Of a stretch of DNA of 64,000 nt, positions 43,001 through 52,796 are shown in pieces (the stretch's first letter is position 1; the number at the start of each line of letters is the position of its first letter). The stretch is from assembly GCA_027563935.2 (NCBI GenBank), contig CM050449.1, forward strand, positions 15,886,501-15,950,500, written 5' to 3'. The notes beneath the pieces were generated by a model. It did no database searches. It was not told the DNA's origin and saw only the letters and a program-made list of their open reading frames with translations. This stretch comes from Costus lasius. Lineage: Eukaryota; Streptophyta; Magnoliopsida; Zingiberales; Costaceae. Position numbers and translations under genes: made by a program.

Positions 43001-43201
43001 AGGGGCGAAAATGGGGGGGGGGAGAGGAAGGGCGGGGAGAGGTGGCGGGGAGAGGAGGGAGAGGACAAGATGGGGCGAGAGGAGGGAGGAATGAGGGTGG
43101 AGGGGGAGCAGATGGAGGGGGGGGGGGGGGTGGAAGATAAGGGGGCAAGGATTGGAGAGAGGGGAAGGAGGGGGTGCGGAAAGGAGGGGAGGATGGGTGG
43201 T
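40080..43201. repeat. Purine/pyrimidine-biased minisatellite, left block
   Basis: The plus strand is almost pure C/T from 40095 to ~40740, then almost pure G/A to 43195; the switch lies in a palindromic patch 'cctttccctgcaatggaaagg' at 40739-40759. In the G/A part the anchor GATGGAGTGCGGAGG recurs at 41016, 41230, 41406, 41639, 41829, 42020, 42320, 42502, 42760 and 42986 (spacing 176-300), so the repeat unit is variable with higher-order structure. G runs of 8-13 are frequent. The very long open frames (up to 900 codons of Pro/Ser or Gly/Arg/Glu) exist only because purine- or pyrimidine-only strands lack stops. Confidence 0.9.
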
Positions 43202-44435
43202 TGTTAACACATATTTATATAGAGTTTTACATGTCAATTTACTTATGGAATCATGCCTATTTCACAACTTTAAGTCTTACAATTGCCTTTATTTGGATAT
43301 ATCTATGGAATCTACACCTGTTTCGGTATTTTCACGTTTTCAGATCAAATTGATCACATAGAGGGTAGATTCTGACACTTTGGTAGCAGAGGAGCTCATC
43401 CTAACTCAAGATGATCTTAACTAGAAGTTTTCGGATTCATTGAAGCCTTTGTTGGAAATCACGACCGGGTCCCGATCAGAATCACGCCCGTGATTGTTGT
43501 TATACCTGAAGCTGAAACTGACAAATCACGACCGGGTCACGACCAAATTCTCGCCCGAGATCGTGGACCCGCATGTTACGAAATCACGATTTTCACTCAA
43601 ATCTCATTGACCTAATCCTAAGGGAAGCTCAAGGGAACCTAGGAGCTTTCTCCCCCGTTGACAAAGGGGGCGTGGAGCAGCTTTTAGGGGGGATTTTGGT
43701 TACAAAATCATCATTTCGTGAGGGATGGGCGGCTGAAGCTTTGTAGGATATGGAGACTGGTAGTGAAGATTTCTTTTGCTGGAAAATTGCAGCGGCTGAG
43801 GCAGCTTTTGCAGGGCATGGGGAAGATAAGGAGCAGCATCCACTTGGGGAAGAGGATAAAAGAGCCTTGAGAAAAGGAAAAGAGGGGGGGATTCGCACGG
43901 GAGAGGAGAGAAAGAAGGAGGAAGAATGCTTGCTGCAGGAGGAGTAGAGGGTGCGCACCAGAACTCATTGAAGATCCTATTGTGTTATCACCTCAAAATC
44001 AAGTTTGTAAGGAAGATTTACAAGTATCATTTACTTCTTGCATTTATTGTATGAACTTGCATAGCAACGTATGATCCTATCTTTGTGGTGTATTTCCTGC
44101 ACGATTCCGCGTATGCACATGCTGTTAAGGATTATTGTTTATGTTGTTGCCATGAATATGATAGGCTAAACCCTTAAATCAGGGTATGGGTGTAGCCTCT
44201 TGATAACTTATTAGTTCTATAGTCTAGCTCTAAGTGCTAATATCCAGCTCAATCTCATGTGCACCCCTTGCTTACGCTATTCGAAGGAATGCGTTTGAGC
44301 CTTCTAGCTTTGATTGAGGTTTGTAAATCGGAGAATCACGAGGAGACTCGCTGATTGTCCGTACTCTATCGAAAGGTAGTTAGGATCTTAGATGCGTAGG
44401 GGAGACCACAAGTCCGACCTCGCGTCCGAAGCAAA
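43202..44435 (+). repeat. Left LTR of the Athila-like element, truncated
   Basis: Aligns with the first ~1.24 kb of the right LTR, with scattered substitutions (for example 'ttgatcac' for 'ttgaccac'). It breaks off at 'gcgtccgaagca', where caulimovirid B sequence starts. Repeated 'atcacgaccgggtc' motifs lie at 43456-43585. Open frames at 43629-43968 are not conserved in length between the LTRs. Confidence 0.85.
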
Positions 44436-45220
44436 GATTCCACCTCAGCTCTACCCTGCACAACAACAAGTTTACGAACTTGTTAAGAAACAGCAACATC
44501 AGAAATTTGTTAAGAGAAACAGCACATGAAGGAGAGCCACACTGTTGTTGTCATTCTGGTTTCACCATCATTAAAGCAGCCATTGATCTAACCCAATGGC
44601 AGGACTATATGATCATGGACACAAAGGTCTCTTTGATAGACCTCTTTAACTATGGGTTATTAGACAGGATAGTGGTCCATGCATTACACTTGGAGAAATT
44701 AACTCAGTTTCCCTGGCGATTTCTTTATTGTATTAAACACATGTATAAGTACCACATGTTTCAGGGGTACTTAGACCTAAACATAAGCTCCTGTCCTCCT
44801 TGGTATCTTGGCTACCCATGTGATGCTAAGCACCAAGTGCTTATTAAAATGCAGCAAGAGTATATGCCGGATTTCTGGAACCAATCTTTTCAACAAGAGG
44901 TCCTAAAAACCCAAGCGACTCCTGTGGAACAGCAGATACAGTTATGGCGTAATTATGCCATGACCGAAGAACTCCATACCTTTTATCAGTCTTATCTTTT
45001 TACCGAAGATAAAACGATAAAAATATATGTTGATGATGAACACGAGTGTAAGTTTGTTCCATTCCAGTCTCATTATGTGACCCATCCCGGGCAATATGAG
45101 CATCTGAAACATGTCAAAGGAGAATCTTCTTTGCTTAGAGTAGCCAGAGATTATGGCCTGATGGACCATCAAATAGACGACGGAGATGACATCTTGGCTG
45201 AACTCCAAGATGATGATTAA
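44436..45220 (+). pseudogene. Caulimovirid B ORF7, C-terminal half
   Basis: Begins with KIPPQLYPAQQQVYELV and continues, after a deletion and frame change at about 44525, in a frame open to DDILAELQDDD at 45220. It shares with lineage A the blocks DLTQW, GYLDLNISSCPPW, DAKHQVL, MPDFW, FQSHYVTHPGQY and HVKGES plus an acidic tail, with many substitutions between them. Two divergent lineages keeping this pattern show that it was a real, selected protein. It is joined to the truncated LTR at 44435. Confidence 0.8.
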
Positions 45221-45711
45221 AAGATTTTATTGTTAAAAGGGATGCGATGCCGGTTCCACTACAAGGCGGTCCCTACAAAGGAATCTTTTGAAGGGTCAGG
45301 CTCTTTCCTGAAGAGTCAAGTGTCTTCTACTGTTTGAAGAGGTGGTTTCTTTATTTTCTGAAGAGTCATGTAGCCCTTACTTTATTGAAGGGGCAAGTAT
45401 CTTTAACTTTTTTGAAAGGTCAAGTGGCATCAATTATTGATGCTTTGTGTCTGTAAAGTATCGTTGTGTGCTGGCAGCAATTAATGCTGCCTTACTTCAT
45501 CTGTAAGCAAACGCTCCTCCCTTTGTCTATATAAGGAGCATAGGTATGTTGTAAGAAGGCATCCGCCATCTGCCTTCAGCTAGCACGTCTGTACGAGTCT
45601 CTTGAGTTTCTTGTGTTCCTCTGTAAGTTCGTATGCTTTCTTATTAATAAAATAGTTAGCACCTCTTTTTAAGTATTTTTGTGTAAAATACCTAAAGATC
45701 TTTCGATAGGA
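45221..45711 (+). promoter_or_regulatory. Caulimovirid B promoter region
   Basis: TATA box TATATAAG at 45528-45535, followed by 'ttgtaagaaggcatcc', 'ccttcagctag' and 'gtacgagtct', shared with lineage A. Upstream: the 17-bp palindrome GCATCAATTATTGATGC (45427-45443), several GAAGAGTCA(A/T)GT repeats (45316, 45359), and the conserved 'gatgcgatgccggttccact' block (45241-45260). It ends at 'aaaatacct' before any primer site. Confidence 0.75.
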
Positions 45712-46125
45712 CAATTATGACTGGCCAAGAACAAGCCAGTAATAAGATGGATACAAACGCTCCTCCCTCTAAATTAAGTCTTACTGGTGTGAAGAAATTC
45801 AACACTGAAGATTATAAGCAAATTGATAAAATCAGGCAACTGGTAGAAACACTACCTTTGCTTAAATTACCTTTGGACAGTGATTACCTCATTGTCCAAA
45901 CAGACGGAAGTGAATACGGTTGGGGAGCAATTCTCCTCCGAAAACCTCACAAATATTCTATAGAAACAGAAACAATCTGTAGATATGCTTCTGGCAAATT
46001 TCGCGAGAAAAATGTCACAAGTAGCATTGATCAAGAGCTCTTAGCCGTTTGCTATGGCTTAGATGCTTTTAGACTCTTTTTATTAAATAAAAAAGAAATA
46101 CTGGTAAGAACTGATTGCTGGCTTG
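45712..46125 (+). pseudogene. Caulimovirid B coat scrap fused to RT-RNase H fragment
   Basis: A coat-protein scrap (TIMTGQEQASN, 45712-45745) leads via 'ctcctccct' filler to RT end and RNase H (SLTGVKKFNTEDYKQID; QTDGSEYGWGAILL; SSIDQELLAV; VRTDC), breaking off at 46125. Three of the four RNase H acids are present. Differs from lineage A at many codons. Confidence 0.8.
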
Positions 46126-46486
46126 TTCTTGGCCAGTCATAATTGTATCCATAAGATTCTGAGGGATACTTTGGATACTCTGAGTATCAGAGCTATCTAT
46201 GAACGTTTCTTCACTGATGTCCATAGGTTCATTAAAACCTGTTTCTAAGAAGGTGTTAATAATATCATCTTCTTCAGGTGTGAAGTAATTGTCTCTGGAC
46301 AAAAATCCCAATTTTATAATATACCTTAGCTGGCCATCTTCAGGCCATACGGTACATGAAAACTTTACCAACACCTCTTGTTGAAAAGATTGGTTCCAGA
46401 AATCCGGCATATACTTTTGCTGCATACACAGCAAATCAGAAAAAGAACATACAAGTCATTTAAAACTTGTATTACAAAAATTCTAT
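46126..46486. pseudogene. Caulimovirid B mosaic: coat (-), ORF7 (-), RT (+)
   Basis: 46126-46320 minus: coat N-terminal part (FTPEEDDIINTFLETG; SIQSIPQNLMDTIMTGQ). About 46375-46425 minus: ORF7 (KYMPDFWNQSFQQEVL). 46427-46486 plus: RT (HSKSEKEHTSHLKLVLQKFY). Between them lies an unmatched piece at 46321-46370. The RT scrap is almost identical to lineage A at 9441-9500, so A-like and B-like DNA may both be present. Confidence 0.7.
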
Positions 46487-46489
46487 TAA

Positions 46490-46738
46490 CAAGCCTGTTT
46501 ATCCACAGCGGCTCTTCTTGGCCTTGGATATGTACTTGTCAAGCCATTGGCCCTTTAGTTATTTTTTTTTCTAACTATACAATGGTGGCTTAGGCAGCCC
46601 CGGTATCTTTAGATTTGTATAAAACAGAACGCAGACGAAAACCTATCTGAAATAGTAAGCATGATACATCTGCTTAGCTTCGTTCTTCATACCAACAAAG
46701 TTTTAGCCCATAATTTTCTACTTTCCCGTTCGATCTAA
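46490..46738 (-). promoter_or_regulatory. Caulimovirid B leader, inverted
   Basis: The minus strand reads 'ctattagatcgaacggga', 'gatgtatcatgctta', 'ataccggggctgcctaagcc' and 'ataactaaagggccaatggc', each with a counterpart in the same order in the lineage A leader. Between these islands the two leaders differ. Confidence 0.75.
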
Positions 46739-46742
46739 TAGG

Positions 46743-47064
46743 AGGAATATGAAGATGTGCCCATACATCTTGAAAAAATTGAATCTGGAAACGCTGATGT
46801 AGATAATCTAATCAGGCTTCTTGAGAAAGACCAAATCTTTGGGTCCAACCCCCAATAACATTGGGAGAAAAACAAACTTATTTGTAGACTAAAAATCAAG
46901 GATCCTGGTTTTAGAATAACAAATAAGAAAATATCAGCAACAAATGAAAATATTGCTGACTTTAAAATGCACATTGATGAGCTACTAAAACTCAATGTCA
47001 TAAGAAGGAGTGTTTCTCCTCACAGATCTCCTGCATTCATTGTCAACAAACACAGTGAACAAGT
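46743..47064 (+). pseudogene. Caulimovirid B protease-RT linker and RT start
   Basis: Linker (HLEKIESGNADVDNLIRLLE), then DQIFGSNPQ with a stop where lineage A has Ala, then RT (IKDPGFRITNKKISATNENI; RSVSPHRSPAFIVNKHSEQ). Ends at 'gaacaagttaaa', where three shared bases join it to the promoter repeat. Confidence 0.8.
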
Positions 47065-47246
47065 TAAAAGATTTTATTGTTAAAAGGGATGCGATGCCGG
47101 TTCCACTACAAGGCGGTCCCTACAAAGGAATCTTTTGAAGGGTCAGGCTCTTTCCTGAAGAGTCAAGTGTCTTCTACTGTTTGAAGAGGTGGTTTCTTTA
47201 TTTTCTGAAGAGTCATGTAGCCCTTACTTTATTGAAGGGGCAAGTA
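47062..47246 (+). repeat. Second copy of the caulimovirid B ORF7-promoter segment
   Basis: 185 bp essentially identical to 45217-45411, including the 'gatgcgatgccggttccact' block and the GAAGAGTCA repeats, but stopping before the palindrome and TATA box. It is followed by a coat-protein scrap (KGEFSFCNE, 47247-47277). Confidence 0.85.
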
Positions 47247-47289
47247 AAAGGCGAATTTAGTTTTTGTAACGAACTCTTTTTTATGCATG

Positions 47290-48105
47290 CACATAGTACA
47301 TCTCAAAGAAGGCAGCATGCCATCTATCGAATACTAGAGATGTTTCAAGAAGTTAATATTATTGCGATTTGGAACGCCTCGCGTGGTAATCAGTGATGGA
47401 GGATCTCATTTTATTGAACGAAGATTTGAAATACTTCTCAGAAAATATGGAGTAATGCACAAGGTAGCCACTACTTACCACCCTCAGACTAGCAGACAAG
47501 TTAAAATATCAAACCGGAAGATAAAGCGCATTTTTGAGAAAACCGTGTCACACACACGCACGCACTGGTCACTCAAACTCGACGATGCTTTATGGGCATA
47601 CCATACAGCATTCAAAACCCCTATAGGTATGTCCCTATTCCAGTTGATATAGGGTAAATCGTGCCACTTACCGGTCGAGATTGAGCATTGAGCTTATTGG
47701 GCGATTCGACAACTGACCTTCGACGGAAAACAAGCTGGAAGAGCCAGAAAGTTGCAACTCAATGAGCTCGATGAATTCCGACACGAAGCTTATGAAAATG
47801 CTAGAATTTATAAAAAATGCACCAAAAGATGGCATGATCGAAGAATTATAAGGAAGGAATTTCGCGAAGGCGATATGGTACTCTTATTTAACTCTAGGAT
47901 CAAACTTTTTCCTGGTAAGCTTCGAACTAAATGGACGGGACCGCACGTAGTACAAAAGGTTTACCCTCACGGTGCTATAGACATTTACCGAGAGTCAATC
48001 GGTACATTCAAGGTTAACGGACAAAGACTTAAGCACTACATCCCCCATGAACCAATACCAGAGGGGACTGCGTTAGTCCTCGCGGATGCTCCTTCACCGG
48101 AATGA
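47290..48105 (+). pseudogene. Athila-like integrase, C-terminal part
   Basis: The frame from 47362 contains [10 protein letters not shown] with the second catalytic Asp, then [19 protein letters not shown]. The position 36 residues after that Asp, the catalytic Glu of the DD35E triad, is Lys (RQVK where family members have GQAE). In-frame stops: TAG at 47650-47652 and TGA at 47689-47691. It continues as the C-terminal domain (KRWHDRRIIRKEFREGDMVL; LRTKWTGPHVVQKVYPHGAI) to 48105. Athila/Tat-type by its LPVEIEH and LDEFRHEAYENA motifs. Upstream pol is absent. Confidence 0.85.
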
Positions 48106-49320
48106 CACAGACTATGGTCAAGCTGACGGACCATTAAACCAGCGCTTCTTGGGAGGCAACCCAAACTTTTTACTTTAGTTAAATTTGTTTTCAGCATTTT
48201 TCCTTCATATTTGCATGTTTTGTGTTAGTTCAATTTAGTTTGCACATTTTGACGGGATCCTAGCTTCCCCTGCTATAAATATTTCATTTCCTAGTTTATT
48301 CTAATGCATGGTTTCGTTATCTTACATTGGTGGCGATATCGTAGGTAATGCACATACGTTATGTTGACAACACGCATCGAACTTAGAATGCTTAAGAAAA
48401 ATCCAGAAACTGGTATTGGCATAGGTCCTCGACAAGAAACACTCACCAAGAAGAGCACAAGCTACACCCGCTCCAATCAATCTTAATCCTCTCTATTTGG
48501 GAACCTATATGCGTTCATTGCCTGATATTGTTTATCATCAGCATTGGCTATTTATTTTCATAAAAATTTGAAAACGGTATTTTGGGCCTTGATGTGCCCT
48601 TTCACTACTTGCCTTGTTTTCTATATCTCTGTTTGTTTAGCTGTGGATATTGATGATTTTACTTGATCTTGAAAGACATAGGAATATCGTAAACTGATGT
48701 GGTAGAAAGGGGCGTTTTCTGCCAGTTTTTCCAAAATCATGGGCGGGTTCCGACAGAAATCTCTATCGTGATTCTCACTCAGCTCAAACATTAGAAAATT
48801 CACCGAGAGCATTACGGCAAGAAAGACACTGAAGCCACGACCGTAATCAATAATAAAGGATTTTACGAGAAGATCATGACCGGGGAACGCTGAAAGTCGT
48901 GACCAAGATTTTTCCGAAGAGGCCATACGAAAATTACCCGTCGAAAGGTTCACGGCAGACCCGTAACTAAAGGCACAACCATGAAATTCTCGCACAATCA
49001 TACAGAAGACAATCACGGGTGGGTGACGATGAAAATCATAGGCAGGATTTCCTCAGAAAGAACAATGGACATAAATCAGACAATAACGTCATGGCTGCCC
49101 CGTGATTTAAGACATCACCGTGAAGATTTGCATTAAAAGACTGCGGGAGAATCACGACCGAGGCCTGATGGAAATCTCGGGCGTGATCACTAAACCTTAG
49201 CAGCTTAACGGATCCGCCTGGCCAGCCCAACCCGATAAGCCTATTAACTTAAGTAGCTCTCCCGGAATTTTGCTAGGGTTCCCGATCTTTTCCGCCACAT
49301 CCACAATTTCGCCGACCCCA
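48106..49320 (+). other. Retrotransposon spacer between pol and late ORF
   Basis: Starts with 'cgcttcttgggaggcaaccc', a common post-pol sequence of Athila-type elements. Short 'atcacgaccg...gggcgtgatc' repeats at 48700-49200 echo those in the LTR. No frame of note. Confidence 0.6.
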
Positions 49321-49325
49321 CTGCT

Positions 49326-50771
49326 GTGCCCCACCAGTCTCCGCTGTCTACCTCGCCGCTAACCGTCAACCCTCCGGCGACTCTTCCGACCACCTCCGGT
49401 GAAGCTATCACTTCAGACTTCCATTCCTTATCTCGCCACGAGCTCCATTTCAATCAGCTGCTGATCTTTCTGTACCTTCCTCTCGCTGTTCGAGAAACTA
49501 TGCCGCTCCGACGGAAGAACACTGGGAAGCGACCAGCCGGAGCAATGAGCCCTCGACCTGCGGCACCCCAACAGCAACAGGCTGTGCCACCAGAGATCCA
49601 AATGAGGGATAATCATCAAGCAACACAGTACCAAGTTCTTTCAAATCGCCGCATAATCAATACACGGTACATTGACCCACCTTCACTCGTTGCACTTGAA
49701 ATTTTTGATGATCTCCTCTGGATGTTCAGGCAATTTGGCTGGGGTCATTTTCTGCAATACGCACAGCCCACTTATATCCCTTTTACGCTCAAGTTCCTCA
49801 GTTTTGTAGAGGTTAAGGTCTCAGCGCTTGAAACTGATCCAGGTCTGATTACCTTCAGGCTTTGCAACAACGAGTATCGCCTCACTGTCGCAGATTTGAA
49901 TGACATACTTGGATTTCCAGCTTACGCATCCAGGCTCGGTCCTCCTAACTTTAACGAGGACATCTTCTGGCATTGCATCTCATCCATGGCAGCCTATTCA
50001 CCAAGGAACGCCTGAGCTTCCACCCTTTCGAACCCCTGTATCCGTTATGCACACCGTTTGCTTGCCCACTCCATCTTTGCGAGAGAGGGAGACAGAATAG
50101 TTCGCCAGCCTGAGTTGTTGTGCTTGTGGGGTCTTCTTCATGGTTTCCAGATCAATGCCGGCTATCATCTCGCCAGACAGTTTATGCGCGTCACTCATGC
50201 GCAGAAGGGAGTTATCTGCATTGGAGGCATGATCACCATGATAGCGCTCTCTCTTGGACACAACTCATACGGCCAACCTGAAGCAATAGGAAGCAGGTGC
50301 TTGGATCTTGAGCATCTTCTTTCAATGAAGATGATTGTTAGGAGGGGCGATATATATCATCTGACTTTCGTAGATACCACTACCACTATAGCTCTACCAA
50401 ATACCACGCGGACTGATATCAGAGATAGCGCCAACTGGCGCCTTCATCCCAACTCTGCTGTACCGGAAGACCAGACTATACCACTCGACATGGACCCCAG
50501 CTCCTCTATCGGTGGACAGCCTCGGACTGCCGCGCGCCCTTCTACGGACGATATGCTTCATCTTCTCCGGCAGGAGCAGCTGAACCAAGGGAAGCAGCTA
50601 GCAACTTTGGTAGACATGGTCAAATGCATTGAGATCTTCCTCCATAGTAACATGGCTCCACCACCACCGCAGGACGAAGACGAGGACGCCGACGATACAA
50701 TCCATGTCTCTGATTCCTCCGAGCCAGCTGACGACGATGACGATGACGACCCGGCTGAGTGCAGTGAGTAG
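49326..50771 (+). pseudogene. Athila-type late ORF (ATHILA ORF-1 family), single stop
   Basis: One frame of ~482 codons broken only by TGA at 50013-50015. The likely original start is ATG at 49501 (MPLRRKNTGKRPAGAMS). The conserved part reads RYIDPPSLVALEIFDDLLWM, then LTVADLNDILGF, and after the stop RYAHRLLAHSIFAREGDRIV and GGMITMIALSLG. The tail is acidic (QDEDEDADDTIHVSDSSEPA). In Athila elements this late ORF has been called envelope-like, but I see no signal peptide or clear transmembrane helix, so membrane function is doubtful. Confidence 0.7.
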
Positions 50772-51600
50772 GGCTGCACTCTAGTAAGTCTTCCCTCACC
50801 CCTTTTGATATATGCCTATACTATATGCATTTGGGATGATGCATCTTTTGCTTCGGGTGAGGGTACTTACACATTTTGATAGGTCATCGTGACTTTTATG
50901 AGCTTTATGATGAGACGTTGTACTGGTTCTTTGACTTTATGATGTTGCATGTGCTGTTGGTACTATTGAACTGTTACTGCTTTATGTGATGCTGCTGATG
51001 TGCTGATGTACCAAACTTGCCAAAACTTTAACCCTTTTTCATTGTTGAACGTTAATATGCTCCATTTTCATAATGTTTTTTTACTGCAAGTTACTTTGAT
51101 GATGTTTCAGCTTGGCATGGATATTTTCATAATTGTACTTCTATGACATGCTACACCTTCCTACTATGCTTTTATCATGGTTTTGTTAATAAGCTTTAAG
51201 CCTTGTTGATGATTACTTCCTAGACACGTAAAAGTTTAAATCGTAGGTCCTAACTGAATTTCTTATTTTTATCGATTGATATTTTCTTCATTCATGATTG
51301 ATTCTTGTTCGTTTAGCTGATTCAAGATTGATCTAGACTCCCACACTATATTAAGCGCATCATTCAGGATTGAACAACTAGTCACTCGATTCCCTATACA
51401 CTGGAAACTTATGAATTGCACTTTGATAAGCTTTGAATCTAGGCAGTATTTGCATCTCAACAAGAGTATTATGTGTTTGGATGACTATAAATCAAACCAC
51501 TTGACACACTTACCACTCTTGATAACCCTTGGTGTTGGTTTTAGTTCGAGCGCCTCTAACTTGGCATTGCACAAGAAATAGAGAGAATGAAAAGAGAGAA
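50772..51600 (+). other. Retrotransposon 3' non-coding region
   Basis: No coding frame. Lies between the late ORF and the hairpin repeats. Confidence 0.5.
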
Positions 51601-51610
51601 AAACAAGAGG

Positions 51611-51860
51611 CAGTGGTACCGAAGTTACAACTTGACACTGCCCAACAAAAAGAAAAAGAAAGAAAGAAGGCAGTGGTACCGAAGTTCTGACTTGGCATTG
51701 CCATTAAAAGAAGAGAAAATGATTGAAAAGAAATGGGCAGTGGTACCGAAGTTGTAACTTGGTACTGCAAACCAGAAAGAAAAGAATACAGTGGTACCGA
51801 AGCCACAGCTTGGCACTGCGGAAAAGAAGAAAAAGTGAGGTGGTACCGAGGTTATGAGTA
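51611..51860 (+). repeat. Five spaced hairpin-forming repeats
   Basis: CAGTGGTACCGAAGTT recurs (with changes) at 51611, 51671, 51738, 51789 and ~51838. Each of the first four is followed within a few bases by its near-inverse (AACTTGGTACTGC-like). A-rich purine spacers separate them. Known in the 3' part of some Athila-type elements; role unknown. Confidence 0.75.
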
Positions 51861-51927
51861 AGAACTTTAATATGCACTTTTGGTACTTTGAGTGTATTGG
51901 TGTCTCATGCGGTAAGGAACTACTTTT

Positions 51928-52562
51928 TAGAGGTGGCCAACGGGCCGGGCCGGCCCGCGGCCCGCATGGCCCGGCACGACGCGGGCCGGGCACGGCACGG
52001 CACATTGACCAAGTCAACGTGCCGCGGGCGGCCCATGGCCCGACTCGGGTCGGGCTGGGCCGAGGCCTCTCGGCCCGTGGGCCGGGCCGGGCACGGCCCG
52101 CAGGCGTGCCAGGCCAGGCACGGCACGGGTATTTGGGCGGTAACGGTCGGAATTTTCGAATTGAGCATGTGTTTTTACCCAAATAACCCTATAACGGTTT
52201 GAAAAAATTTAAAAGTTAGGGATATAATTGTCTTTATGTTATAAAATTACCATTTTAGCCCCTTTTAATAATTAAAAATAGGGGATAAATATGTAAATTT
52301 ACACCCAATTCATCCTCATTTGGCCCGTTGGGCGTGGGCCGAAGTCAGCCCGCGGGCTGTGCCTGGCCCGCGTGCCGGATCCGTGCTCACTCTCAGGTGG
52401 AACCGTGCCTGGGCCGGCACGCCTAATCGGGCCGCGGGCCGTGCCGGGCCCAGTATTTTTCCCGCCGTGCCGTGCCTGGCACGGCACGATTTGAAACGAG
52501 CTGTGCCAGGCACGACCCGCTAGGAACCGGGCCGAGGCGGGCACGGCCCATGGCCACCTCTA
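51928..52562. mobile_element. GC-rich non-autonomous hAT element (635 bp)
   Basis: Ends TAGAGGTGGCCA and its inverse TGGCCACCTCTA; flanked by CTACTTTT (51920-51927) and TTACTTTT (52563-52570), 7 of 8 matching. Arms are filled with GGCCCGG/CCGGGCC and CACGGCACG-type repeats in inverted order around an AT-rich centre at 52140-52310. No transposase. Inserted into the Athila-like element, so younger than it. Confidence 0.85.
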
Positions 52563-52796
52563 TTACTTTTATCCAATATCATTGTACAACTGTTGCCCAT
52601 AGATTTGACCTAGATGCTCTACTATTCATCTTGACATCTTTAAAGTCTACGGTGATTTGTGTATCCTCTAACTAGCTGTGATTATTTGACATCTATAGAT
52701 CATTAAGGGAGTATAACTTGAGTTGAACAACCCTCATGGAACTTTATTTCTTTCTTTTTGCTTGAGGACAAGCAAATGTTTAAGTCATAGGTATTC

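Noticed and set aside
40535..43237. Proline/serine-rich open frame of 900 codons and similar long frames on both strands
   Set aside because: Purine- or pyrimidine-only repeats lack stop codons in most frames; the frames consist of repeated low-complexity words and have no domain.
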